A stretch of DNA of 12,386 bases from an uncultured Ruminococcus sp. GTDB taxonomy: Bacteria > Bacillota > Clostridia > Oscillospirales > Ruminococcaceae. Of this stretch, positions 5,828 through 12,386 are shown piece by piece (position 1 is the stretch's first letter; every line of letters begins with the position of its first letter). The notes under the pieces were generated by a model. That model was not told the origin of the DNA. It worked only from the letters and a program-made list of their open reading frames with translations, and made no database searches. The stretch is from assembly GCA_937894495.1 (NCBI GenBank), contig CALCRR010000217.1, positions 1-12,386 on the forward strand. Reading direction: 5' to 3'. A program made the position numbers and the translations under genes.

Positions 5828-7351
5828 ATGAATAATATGATCGTAGTGCCTGCCGCGGCGAAGATAAAGAAGGGACTGATAAGGGTCGCAGCATATTGCA
5901 GAGTATCAACTAACAGTGAGGATCAGGAGCATTCTTATGAAGCACAGGTGAGATATTTTACATCGCTGTACCGCAGCTCTCAGACAGAAACTCTTGTCGG
6001 TATATATGCCGATGAGGGTATATCGGGGACAAGTCTTGATAAGCGTACGGAGTTCCATAGGCTGCTTGAGGATTGCAGAGCAGGTAAAATTGACCGAGTG
6101 GTAACAAAGTCGGTCAGCCGCTTTTCCCGAAACACAAAGGATTGTCTTGAAAGTCTGCGGGAGTTAAAAGCTCTTGGTGTAACGGTAGCATTTGAAAAAG
6201 AAAACATAGACACTGCACGCCTGTCTGATGAAATGATGATAACGGTCATGGGCGGACTTGCGCAGGAGGAATCACAGTCTATATCAAGAAATGTTCGCTG
6301 GAGCCTGCAAAAGCGTATGGCATCGGGAACACTTCGCCACGCGAGGGTGCCTTACGGTTATTTAAAGGACGATGAGACAGGAAACCTTATAGTCGCTCCC
6401 GAGCAGGCGGAGGTCATTCGCAGGATATTTGAGATGTACGTCAACGGTACAGGCGCAAGAAAAATAGCCCTTGCTCTTACTGATGACGGGATACCATCAC
6501 CGACAGGCATAGCATGGAATCAGAAAACCATACTGAAAATTCTCGATAACGAAAAATACACAGGCGATACTCTGTGGCAGAAAACCTACTCGGAGTTTAT
6601 GGGAGAAAAGTTCAAACCGAATATGGGACAGGCACCCAAGTTCTACATTGAGGGTAGTCATCAGGCGATAATCAGCAAGGAATTATTTGAGCTTGCAGGC
6701 AAGGTAAAAAAGAAAGCGGCACCGAAGGCTGCGGTTGAAAATGAAACACCGTTCAGAAAAAAGCTGTACTGCGGCAGGTGCGGTCACACATACGCATATA
6801 TTACATCAAAGCGTCGTGACTACTGGCAATGCGGCTGTCGGTATGCTATAGATAAGTCCTGCGGCAACAGAGTATTGTATAACGATGAATTAGAGAATGC
6901 TTTTACCGCTATGTGTGATAAGCTCCATGCACACGGCAGCGAGATACTTGGGAAATGTGCATCACAGCTTGCAGAGCTTCAACGTCTGGAACAGTTCGGA
7001 ACGGCAGGCGGAGTTAAGCGATTAAAGGAGCTTGCCGAGCTTAAAGATCAGAAGCAGAGGTTCAGAGGATTGTTTGACAAGCATTTTATCTCGGAGGAAA
7101 AGTATCATATACAGGTCGATGAGATAGATCTGAGAATAGAGCAGATAACAAGAGATATAAATAAGCTGTCTGATTCCGGCTGCGGTATCAGCGCAGATAT
7201 AAATATGCTTGTGGAGATGTTCGGGGACTATGAGGGAACAGACAGCGACAAAAAGGAGGTGCTTGAAACGGCAATAGAAAGAATATCAGTCACAAAGGAT
7301 AAGCTGACTTTCAGACTAATGGGCGGACTTGAATTCACGGAAAGGGTGTGA
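5828..7351 (+). CDS. Large serine recombinase, full length (first of three)
   Basis: A large serine recombinase cuts and rejoins DNA at att sites through a phosphoserine link and would excise or integrate this element. The 507-aa product has the resolvase domain at about 18-160, with AYCRVS giving Arg25 and catalytic Ser27, D-E-G-I-S-G (Asp62 onward) and SVSRFSRN (Arg98, Arg101). The recombinase domain follows at about 174-290 (PYGYL, W-x9-L-x-N-E-K-Y-x-G-D). The zinc ribbon lies at 315-345 (Cys315, 318, 335, 337, 345). A coiled coil at about 360-440 precedes a C-terminal beta segment (LTFRLMGGLEF). All visible key residues are present, so it should be active. GGGAG at 5815-5819 supports the ATG. 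Its stop lies 4 bases before the next gene. Confidence 0.95.
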   Translation: MNNMIVVPAAAKIKKGLIRVAAYCRVSTNSEDQEHSYEAQVRYFTSLYRSSQTETLVGIYADEGISGTSLDKRTEFHRLLEDCRAGKIDRVVTKSVSRFSRNTKDCLESLRELKALGVTVAFEKENIDTARLSDEMMITVMGGLAQEESQSISRNVRWSLQKRMASGTLRHARVPYGYLKDDETGNLIVAPEQAEVIRRIFEMYVNGTGARKIALALTDDGIPSPTGIAWNQKTILKILDNEKYTGDTLWQKTYSEFMGEKFKPNMGQAPKFYIEGSHQAIISKELFELAGKVKKKAAPKAAVENETPFRKKLYCGRCGHTYAYITSKRRDYWQCGCRYAIDKSCGNRVLYNDELENAFTAMCDKLHAHGSEILGKCASQLAELQRLEQFGTAGGVKRLKELAELKDQKQRFRGLFDKHFISEEKYHIQVDEIDLRIEQITRDINKLSDSGCGISADINMLVEMFGDYEGTDSDKKEVLETAIERISVTKDKLTFRLMGGLEFTERV

Positions 7352-7355
7352 GGAT

Positions 7356-8204
7356 ATGGCGAGCAAGAAAACACCGTATGGTTACATACTTATTAACGGC
7401 AGCATAGCGGTCGATGCGGAGGAAGCGGAGGTCATAAAGCGGATATTTGCAGACAGGATCAGCGGCCTTTCGGGAGTGAAAATAGGCACATCACTTTATG
7501 CCGAACATATCCCGACCTTTGCGGAGGACGAGAAAAAAGCTGCCGACAGGGTGTATTCAATTCTTAACGATAAACGCTACTGCGGCAGCAATGAGTATCC
7601 TACTATTATAAGTGAAGAAACATTTATAAAGGCTAAAGGCAGTATGAATAAAAAGACCTTCGGCAAGGAACAGGACACCTACACCGTTCTGAAAAAGATG
7701 TCATTCTGTACAGAGTGCGGGAAAAATATGGTCCATTTCTCCGATAAGTCGGACGTTAAGCGCTGGAGGTGTACAACAAAAGGCTGTATCAATTCCAAGC
7801 CGAGGATAAGCGATGATAGCTTTTTGCGGGCAGTACTGGGTATTCTGAACTGCGTTATCGAAACGCCGGAAATGCTTGATACAGGTGAGACGCTTACGGA
7901 ATATATACCGAATGAAAAGATCTCGCAGCGTGAAGCCGAGCTCAAGGAGCTAATTAATGCTGTTCCGATAGATAATGAAAAGATAAAGTCAAGGCTTCTT
8001 GAACTGGCTGCCGCTAAATACATGTGCTGTACATACAGCCGTGCGCCATATATAACACAGGAACTTATAAATATAATAAGCGGTTATGAGCCTATAGAAA
8101 AGATAGACAAGGAACTGCTTACAAGGATAGCTGAAAAAATATCTGTAAACAAGAACAAAGAAATATCGGTAACATTCAAAAACGGTAAATGCATTACAGC
8201 ATAA
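7356..8204 (+). CDS. Recombinase-like protein lacking the catalytic domain (middle of three)
   Basis: This 282-aa protein begins directly in the recombinase domain (PF07508-like): KTPYGYILINGSIAVDAEEA at 5-24, a spacer, then V-x-x-I-L-N-D-K-R-Y-C-G at about 66-77. A zinc ribbon follows (Cys118, Cys121, Cys139, Cys144) and then a helical tail ending in a beta segment like the other two (ISVTFKNG). The N-terminal serine-catalytic domain of about 150 residues is wholly absent, so it cannot cut DNA by the known chemistry. It is not an obvious wreck: it has its own ATG with GTGAGGA ahead, tight spacing to both neighbours and no internal stop. I chose ATG 7356 over the in-frame TTG at 7329. It probably binds att DNA or partners the flanking recombinases. 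Confidence 0.85.
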   Translation: MASKKTPYGYILINGSIAVDAEEAEVIKRIFADRISGLSGVKIGTSLYAEHIPTFAEDEKKAADRVYSILNDKRYCGSNEYPTIISEETFIKAKGSMNKKTFGKEQDTYTVLKKMSFCTECGKNMVHFSDKSDVKRWRCTTKGCINSKPRISDDSFLRAVLGILNCVIETPEMLDTGETLTEYIPNEKISQREAELKELINAVPIDNEKIKSRLLELAAAKYMCCTYSRAPYITQELINIISGYEPIEKIDKELLTRIAEKISVNKNKEISVTFKNGKCITA

Positions 8205-8216
8205 GGAGGGAGAGAG

Positions 8217-9854
8217 ATGGCAAGACCTATTGAAACAGCAGCAAACGTCAAGGTCATTCCGGCAATGAGCCCTGCGGAGCTTAAACAGTCAAAATACAAA
8301 CAGACAAGAGTTGCCGCCTACTGCCGAGTGTCAACCAATCACGAGGAGCAGCAGAACAGCTACCAGGTGCAGATCGAGTATTACACAAACCTTATCAACT
8401 CAAATCCCGAATGGACTATGGCGGGCATTTTTGCAGACGAGGGCATCAGCGGTACGCAGACCAAAAACCGCAAGGAGTTTAACAAAATGATACGCAAGTG
8501 CAAGCAGAAAAAAATAGACCTTGTATTATGCAAGTCTATCTCACGCTTTGCCCGAAATACTGTAGATTGTCTGGAATATATAAGGGAGCTGCGCCTGTTG
8601 GGTATAGGTGTAATCTTTGAAAAGGAGAACATCAATACTCTTGCTATGAACAGCGAGTTTATCATATCGCTCTACGGCTCGTTTGCACAGGCGGAAAGCG
8701 AAAGCATCAGTAAAAACGTATCCTGGGGTATAGAAAAATCCTTCAGAGAGGGCAAGGTGAAATATGTTATGGATAAGACTCTCGGCTATCGTATGGGCGA
8801 TAACGGCATACCGTATATCGTGGAGGAGGAAGCTGAGATCGTGCGGCATATTTACAGGCTCTTTCTTGACGGGCTAAGTATGCAGCGCATAGCAGATGTT
8901 CTGCAAGCGGAGGGCATTGCCAGACGAAGCGGCTGCACTACTTGGAATCGGAGCAATATCAACTATATCCTCAAAAACGAGAAATATGCGGGGGACGCTA
9001 TTCTGCAAAAGAGCTACACGATAGATTGCATCACACACAAGCGTGTTAAGAACAATGGCGAGAAAAACAAGTACATACTGCACGACTGTCACCCCGCTAT
9101 TATTGACAGGGACACCTACAACCGTACCCAGCAGGAGCTTGCAAAGCGGGGGGCAATAAAAAAGCGCAGCGACAAGGCTGTGACCGAGCAGGGGCGTTAT
9201 GCGAGCAAGTATGCACTCAGCGATATAATGATCTGCGGCGAGTGCAGTACACCATACCGCCGTGTAGTATGGAACTCTCACGGAAAGAAGCTGCCTGTAT
9301 GGAGATGTATCAACCGTATCGAACATGGTACAAAATACTGCAAGTGCTCACCGTCTATAAATGAGGAAAAGCTGCACCAAGCTATAATAGGCGCTATGAA
9401 TGAGGTGTATGAGCAGAATACAGCTTTCTTGGAGTGTATGAAGATGAATATCGGCATTGTTCTGAATGACGAGGACAGGAATAACGCTAAAAAGGTTAAA
9501 ATAGAAAAGCGCCTTGCAGAGATAGACAAGGCGAGGGATGATCTGATACATCTTGTGACCACCGGGGCGGTCGGGGAGGATTCTCTTGACAAGGAGTTTG
9601 AAGCTCTGAATGCTGAGGAAAAATATCTGAGAACACAACTGGAGGAAATACAGGGTCAGGCTGTCAAGCGTGACGAGGTCAGGTACTCCATAATTTCTGT
9701 AATTGAGGAACTGGAGCAGTTTGAGAAACACAAGACCATGTATGATGATATAGCGGTCAGAAAGGTCATAGAGTGCATAAGAGTGCTGTCAAAAACGGAG
9801 GTGCAAATTATTTTCAGGGGCGGCTTTGATATGAATGTTGAGGTGGAAAAGTAA
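8217..9854 (+). CDS. Large serine recombinase, full length (third of three)
   Basis: The 545-aa protein has all serine recombinase parts. The resolvase domain is at about 30-172, with AYCRVS giving catalytic Ser39, F-A-D-E-G-I-S-G (Asp74) and SISRFARN (Arg110, Arg113). The recombinase domain is at about 188-310 (LGYRMG, EEEAEIVRHIY, L-K-N-E-K-Y-A-G-D). The zinc ribbon uses Cys340, Cys343, Cys364, Cys375 and Cys377. A coiled coil at about 430-500 precedes the final beta segment (VQIIFRGGF). It starts 12 bases after the middle gene with a near-perfect ribosome site (AAGGAGGGAG, 8203-8212). It diverges clearly from the first recombinase, so the pair is not a recent duplication. Two active paralogues plus a non-catalytic one suggest a mixed complex; that is inference. 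Confidence 0.95.
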   Translation: MARPIETAANVKVIPAMSPAELKQSKYKQTRVAAYCRVSTNHEEQQNSYQVQIEYYTNLINSNPEWTMAGIFADEGISGTQTKNRKEFNKMIRKCKQKKIDLVLCKSISRFARNTVDCLEYIRELRLLGIGVIFEKENINTLAMNSEFIISLYGSFAQAESESISKNVSWGIEKSFREGKVKYVMDKTLGYRMGDNGIPYIVEEEAEIVRHIYRLFLDGLSMQRIADVLQAEGIARRSGCTTWNRSNINYILKNEKYAGDAILQKSYTIDCITHKRVKNNGEKNKYILHDCHPAIIDRDTYNRTQQELAKRGAIKKRSDKAVTEQGRYASKYALSDIMICGECSTPYRRVVWNSHGKKLPVWRCINRIEHGTKYCKCSPSINEEKLHQAIIGAMNEVYEQNTAFLECMKMNIGIVLNDEDRNNAKKVKIEKRLAEIDKARDDLIHLVTTGAVGEDSLDKEFEALNAEEKYLRTQLEEIQGQAVKRDEVRYSIISVIEELEQFEKHKTMYDDIAVRKVIECIRVLSKTEVQIIFRGGFDMNVEVEK

Positions 9855-9860
9855 ATATAA

Positions 9861-9892
9861 ACAGCCTGCGTTTCGGCGCAGGCTGTTGTTGT
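9861..9892 (+). terminator. Terminator after the recombinase genes
   Basis: A perfect 10-bp stem, ACAGCCTGCG (9861-9870) with CGCAGGCTGT (9877-9886), and a TTTCGG loop are followed by TTGTTGTCTT. It lies 7 bases after the last recombinase's stop codon. It could also stop transcripts coming from the right, because an A-rich stretch precedes the stem. Confidence 0.85.
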
Positions 9893-9920
9893 CTTACAGC
9901 AAGTATACGGCACTTTGAGA

Positions 9921-10078
9921 TCAGATTTCTTTCTGTGTAAGCTTACCGTTGGCACATTCATTTTTATATAGGCCATAAACATAAGCCGAGCTTTCAAGAT
10001 AAAGCCCGGTGTCGGTATCGTTCAGCTTTGAAAAGGTATCGGAGGAGAATCAAGATTTGTTCCGTGGTACAGCTTCAT
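9921..10078 (-). pseudogene. Collapsed remnant of a DUF3990-like gene
   Basis: On the minus strand, ATG 10078 overlaps the DUF3791 stop (ATGA) and encodes MKLYHGTNLDSPPIPFQS, then a stop. The start MKLYHGTN is typical of DUF3990 proteins, which usually sit directly beside DUF3791. After a change of frame near residue 10, the same strand reads on coherently as SSDTFSKL, NDTDTGLYLESSAYVYGLYK and NECANGKLTQKEI to a stop at 9921-9923. Intact family members are, from memory, well over 100 residues longer, so a large internal deletion has joined the two ends out of frame. DUF3990 is thought to have an ADP-ribosyltransferase-like fold; any such activity is lost here. The family call for the C-terminal piece is less certain than for the start. 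Confidence 0.6.
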
Positions 10079-10296
10079 TGCAGCACACCTCCGTTTTTCT
10101 CGCATATCATCAGCATATCGTCAAGCGCATCATCAAACGAAAGCGTGTGCTCTATTTCGTAGTTGTCCTTAATAAACTCTATTGCCTTATAGGTGAACAG
10201 AAAGCTGAAGGCTTCCTGTAATGACAAGCCGTGTTTGTGAGCGAATTCGCTGACACAGGCAACTGTATAATTGATCTGTTTTCTGTATTCACTCAT
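10075..10296 (-). CDS. DUF3791 family protein
   Basis: This 73-aa, mostly helical protein fits the DUF3791 pattern: an N-terminal helix (INYTVACVSEFAHKHGLS), a middle helix with AF-x-FL, then Y-K-A-I-E-F-I-x-x-N-Y-E-I-E-H-T-L-S, and a C-terminal helix (DDALDDMLMICEKNG). DUF3791 genes commonly precede a DUF3990 gene in a coupled pair, suggested to act as a toxin-antitoxin-like module; I know of no settled function. The start has AAAGGGGG upstream and a textbook promoter. The stop overlaps the ATG of the partner remnant, so the original pairing is preserved although the partner is broken. The gene may persist as an orphan antitoxin-like protein. Confidence 0.8.
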   Translation of the reverse strand: MSEYRKQINYTVACVSEFAHKHGLSLQEAFSFLFTYKAIEFIKDNYEIEHTLSFDDALDDMLMICEKNGGVLQ

Positions 10297-10321
10297 AGTG
10301 AAGCCCCCTTTCCTTGCTTTT

Positions 10322-10350
10322 ATTATACCACAGATATTACCTTATTGCAA
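10322..10350 (-). promoter_or_regulatory. Sigma-A promoter for the DUF3791 gene
   Basis: On the minus strand, TTGCAA (10350-10345) and a perfect TATAAT (10327-10322) are 17 bases apart. The ribosome site AAAGGGGG (10311-10304) and ATG 10296 follow, so the leader is about 20 nt. Confidence 0.8.
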
Positions 10351-10389
10351 GTATATGATAAGCATTTTCATTTGTTTTTCATTTCAGTA

Positions 10390-10429
10390 GTTATAAAACA
10401 AAACAGCCTGTTTTGTTGCACAGGCTGTT
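10390..10429 (-). terminator. Terminator of the YhcG-like gene
   Basis: The 10-bp perfect inverted repeat AACAGCCTGT (10402-10411) and ACAGGCTGTT (10420-10429) is followed on the minus strand by TTGTTTTATAA. It lies just after the YhcG-like stop at 10436. Its stem shares ACAGCCTG/CAGGCTGT with the terminator at 9861-9886. Confidence 0.8.
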
Positions 10430-10435
10430 GTACTC

Positions 10436-11422
10436 TTATTCGTCGGGAAGTTCCGGCAGGTTTGCCAGTTCCTGCAGCTTTTTACGGAGAATATCTTTAT
10501 CGGGGAGCTGCAGCTGATATTGAGCTACCATCATAGGGGAAAGTGTGCGGCTCATGGCGTACTCTACTACCTCGTCTTCTTTTGAAGCACACAATATCAG
10601 ACCAACACTCGGATTTTCGTCCTCCTTCTTGACTTGCCTGTCAAGGCCCTCAAGATAAAAATCCATTTTAGAGATATATTCCGGCTTGAATTTGCCTATT
10701 TTCAGTTCGATAGCAACAAGGCATTTCAGGCTTCTGTGATAGAATAGAAGATCAATGCGAAAATCCTCATTAGCGACCTGAATAGGGTATTCTTCTCCTA
10801 CAAAAGTGAAATCTCTGCCGAGTTCAAAAATGAAATCCTTCATTCCCTTTATAAGCGCTTTTCTGAAATCTTTTTCATGAAAAACATCCGGCAGATCAAG
10901 AAACTCTATAACATAGGAGTCAAGGAAAGGATTCCGAATGGAGCTGATTGGCTCCGGCAGCAGCTTATCCTTTGACAGCATATACCGCTCATAATAACCG
11001 CTGTCGATCTGGCGTTCGAGTTCACGAGAGCTATAATGTTCTTTAATCGAAAGATTAATATAAAACTCACGTTCTTCATTGGTTTTACAGCCTGACATTA
11101 TCAGCAAATGATTAGTCCAGCTCAATTGTGTCAGCAGTGCTGACACAATCTCGTTATCTGCATAAAGCTCATAAAACTGCTTCATTCTGTAAAGCCCGCG
11201 TCGGTTAAAACCTTTGATACCGGGAAATTGATCTTTTATATATTCTGCAATGGAATCAATATATTTATCACCGTAGTCGGTCGATTTCATTTGCTCGGAG
11301 AGAAACTGTCCTATGCTCCAGTACATAAGAATAAGCTCCTCGTTGACTTTTTTGTAGGCACGCTCACGAGCGGTGGAGATAATGTCAGCTATCTGCCTGA
11401 AATTGTTGTCAAGTTCATTCAT
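10436..11422 (-). CDS. YhcG/DUF1016 family PDDEXK nuclease-like protein
   Basis: This 328-aa protein has the two-part DUF1016 architecture. The N-terminal domain (about 8-150) carries LILMYWSIGQFL, GFNRRGLYRMKQFYELY and the family hallmark LSWTNHLLIMS. The C-terminal PDDEXK domain (about 165-310) has a DFRIDLLFYHR strand with Asp224, and A-I-E-L-K with Glu239 and Lys241. These are the expected metal-binding and catalytic residues, so the nuclease core looks intact. Length is close to the family norm of about 330-350. The biological role is not settled; members occur often in accessory and defence-rich regions. I chose ATG 11422, with AGGTG about 10 bases upstream, over the GTG at 11434, which has no ribosome site. 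It may share a transcript with the small RHH gene 67 bases upstream. Confidence 0.9.
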   Translation of the reverse strand: MNELDNNFRQIADIISTARERAYKKVNEELILMYWSIGQFLSEQMKSTDYGDKYIDSIAEYIKDQFPGIKGFNRRGLYRMKQFYELYADNEIVSALLTQLSWTNHLLIMSGCKTNEEREFYINLSIKEHYSSRELERQIDSGYYERYMLSKDKLLPEPISSIRNPFLDSYVIEFLDLPDVFHEKDFRKALIKGMKDFIFELGRDFTFVGEEYPIQVANEDFRIDLLFYHRSLKCLVAIELKIGKFKPEYISKMDFYLEGLDRQVKKEDENPSVGLILCASKEDEVVEYAMSRTLSPMMVAQYQLQLPDKDILRKKLQELANLPELPDE

Positions 11423-11489
11423 ATCACAAATCACCTATTGCTAAAAATCTATTAAATAATATACCACAGAACCGCATGAGGTTCGAGTG

Positions 11490-11675
11490 CTATTTCCCAT
11501 TTTCCTTCTTCTCATCAGTCTTATCAATTTCCTTCAGCGCATACTCACAGCACTGTATTACAAGCTGATTAAAGGAAATATCATTCTGGGCAGCCAGCTT
11601 TTCAAGCTTGGCAATAAGCTCGTCGGGCATACGGACAGTTTTATTGGACGAAGTCGGCTTCTTTATTTCAAACAT
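11490..11675 (-). CDS. Small ribbon-helix-helix DNA-binding protein
   Basis: The 61-aa product has a ribbon-helix-helix core. A beta strand (NKTVRMPDE, about residues 11-19) is followed by helix A (LIAKLEKLAAQND) and helix B (FNQLVIQCCEYALKEI), then a charged tail. Such Arc/CopG-type dimers are usually transcriptional repressors and often antitoxins. The start ATG 11675 has AAGGAG eight bases upstream; other starts (ATG 11681, TTG 11693) are less well spaced. It lies upstream of the YhcG-like gene on the same strand and diverges from the SLOG gene. Palindromes between the two divergent genes are plausible operators for it. No obvious toxin partner is adjacent unless the YhcG-like protein plays that part. 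Confidence 0.75.
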   Translation of the reverse strand: MFEIKKPTSSNKTVRMPDELIAKLEKLAAQNDISFNQLVIQCCEYALKEIDKTDEKKENGK

Positions 11676-11716
11676 GATCATGTCTCCTTGCAAGTGTTAT
11701 TCTGATTATTATTTTA

Positions 11717-11756
11717 CACTATTATCGCTATAAATAATATATTCAATATTATAGTG
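11717..11756. promoter_or_regulatory. Inverted half-sites in the divergent region, possible RHH operator
   Basis: CACTAT at 11717-11722 is inverted as ATAGTG at 11751-11756, 40 bases end to end, with AT-rich sequence between. The pair sits just upstream of the RHH gene, where an autoregulator would bind. No clean -35/-10 pair for the minus strand could be fixed here. Confidence 0.3.
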
Positions 11757-11765
11757 CAAATATAC

Positions 11766-11794
11766 TTGCAAATATGAATTTGAAGTGATATAAT
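11766..11794 (+). promoter_or_regulatory. Sigma-A promoter for the SLOG-like gene
   Basis: TTGCAA (11766-11771) and a perfect TATAAT (11789-11794) are spaced by 17 bases. GGAG at 11813-11816 and ATG 11826 follow. The -10 box lies inside the inverted repeat at 11787-11812. Confidence 0.8.
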
Positions 11795-11812
11795 AATAGA
11801 AATTATTATATC
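11787..11812. promoter_or_regulatory. Perfect 11-bp inverted repeat over the -10 box
   Basis: GATATAATAAT (11787-11797) and ATTATTATATC (11802-11812) are exact complements across AGAA. The left arm contains the TATAAT box and the right arm ends next to the ribosome site. A repressor bound here would block the promoter; partly transcribed, it could not form the full RNA hairpin. The adjacent RHH protein is the obvious candidate ligand, by inference. Confidence 0.5.
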
Positions 11813-11825
11813 GGAGTTGATCTGA

Positions 11826-12293
11826 ATGAACATATATACAGTAGCCTTTTTCGGTCACCGACAACCGTTAAGCATTTTAGTGCTTGAGGAACGTCTTATG
11901 CCTATCCTGCGTGACCTAATAAACAGCAAGGATTACATAGAGTTCCTTGTTGGCAGGGACGGAGAGTTCGATCAAGTCATGTCCTCGGCTGTACGCAAGG
12001 CAAAAGAGAACTATGCCTGTGGGAACGTATCGCATATTCTTGTCCTGCCGTATGAGAGGGCAGACTACCGTGACAACAGGGAGAGCTTTGAGCAATATTA
12101 TGACGAGGTGGAAATCTGCTATGAATCCTCGCAGGCTCACCCGAAGGGGGCTATCTATGAGCGCAACAAGCAAATGGCTATGCGGGCCGACCTTATCATC
12201 TGCTATATTGAGCACAGCTACGGCGGAGCGTTCAAGGCTGTACAGTATTCCGAGAGTCTGGGCAAGAGGATAATAAATCTTGCAGAACAGTAA
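11826..12293 (+). CDS. SLOG/YpsA-like (DUF1273-type) protein
   Basis: This 155-aa protein has a Rossmann-like SLOG pattern. It opens with a strand and the G-H-R motif (TVAFFGHRQ, residues 5-13), then a helix (LEERLMPILRDLI) and EFLVGRDGEFDQVMSSAVRKA (about 39-59), the G-x-x-G-x-F/D loop of YpsA-like proteins. The next strand is HILVLPYE (70-77). The end carries a strand (ADLIICYIE) and a GGAFKAVQYSESLGKRIINL segment with a nucleotide-binding look. SLOG proteins bind nucleotide-derived ligands, and some sense signals in defence systems; YpsA itself affects cell division in Bacillus. The gene has a textbook promoter and a GGAG site nine bases before the ATG. It appears to stand alone. Confidence 0.8.
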   Translation: MNIYTVAFFGHRQPLSILVLEERLMPILRDLINSKDYIEFLVGRDGEFDQVMSSAVRKAKENYACGNVSHILVLPYERADYRDNRESFEQYYDEVEICYESSQAHPKGAIYERNKQMAMRADLIICYIEHSYGGAFKAVQYSESLGKRIINLAEQ

Positions 12294-12330
12294 AACGCCC
12301 GACCAGCTTTTCGGGGCTGTCGGGCGTTCG
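12294..12330. terminator. GC-rich hairpin after the SLOG-like gene
   Basis: AACGCCCGACCAGC (12294-12307) pairs with GCTGTCGGGCGTT (12316-12328) with one bulged C. On the plus strand no real T run follows, but on the minus strand TTTTAC does. It may therefore mainly end a minus-strand gene lying beyond the right edge, while still stalling the plus transcript. Confidence 0.6.
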
Positions 12331-12386
12331 TAAAACTCCTTATTTTACGCCCACCCACGGAAATCCCTGAAATATCGGCAACTATC

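Noticed and set aside
5700..5830. Riboswitch or attenuator before the recombinase
   Set aside because: There is a good hairpin, but no T run, no alternative pairing that I could find and no known riboswitch core.
7329..7356. TTG 7329 as start of the middle recombinase-like gene
   Set aside because: It would add nine residues encoded within the end of the first recombinase; ATG 7356 has a better ribosome site and starts just before the conserved PYGY.
12330..12386. Minus-strand gene end at the right edge (frame ending CRYFRDFRGWA then stop)
   Set aside because: A minus-oriented terminator nearby makes a gene here plausible, but only 13 codons are visible and nothing identifies it.

Overview
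The window looks like a mobilizable genetic element, with its neighbourhood, from a gut or rumen Firmicute. Ruminococcus-like Oscillospiraceae is my best guess. This rests on gene style only: strong AGGAGG-type ribosome sites, TATAAT promoters, GC-poor intergenic DNA, and several recombinase-family genes in a row beside a MobC/relaxase pair. No rRNA or tRNA is present to confirm it.

Left part (1-2900). A short gene with its own promoter and terminator (293-592) encodes a DUF1841-like protein. About 2.3 kb with no convincing gene follows. Its first half (about 795-2090) is a degenerate periodic array: about nine copies of a core of roughly 30 bp, most often 130-175 bp apart. The second half (about 2090-2700) has a different texture, is rich in inverted repeats and remains unexplained. 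At 2700-2890 a tight cluster of perfect inverted repeats directly precedes the mobilization genes and is the best oriT candidate.

Mobilization block (2917-5059). mobC overlaps a MOBP-type HUH relaxase, and an unrecognised 126-aa protein follows. The relaxase's conserved N-terminus is encoded inside the end of mobC, upstream of any ATG, GTG or TTG. This points to an ATC (non-AUG) start at 3216.

Recombination block (5356-9854). A 43-aa Cys-rich protein is coupled by ATGA to a 71-aa protein. After a hairpin-bearing leader come three recombinase-family genes: a full serine recombinase (507 aa), a 282-aa relative that keeps the DNA-binding and zinc-ribbon part but lacks the catalytic domain, and a second full serine recombinase (545 aa). 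A strong terminator closes the block. The likely logic is that the recombinases excise and integrate the element while MobC and the relaxase process oriT so that a helper conjugation system can transfer it.

Right part (9921-12386). On the minus strand lie a DUF3791 gene coupled to a collapsed remnant of what I take to be its DUF3990 partner, a YhcG/DUF1016 PDDEXK nuclease-like gene, and a small ribbon-helix-helix protein. A SLOG/YpsA-like gene diverges from the last of these across a palindrome-rich promoter region. This looks like an accessory or defence-type cargo or flanking region. The element's ends could not be located, so it is unknown which of these genes lie inside it.
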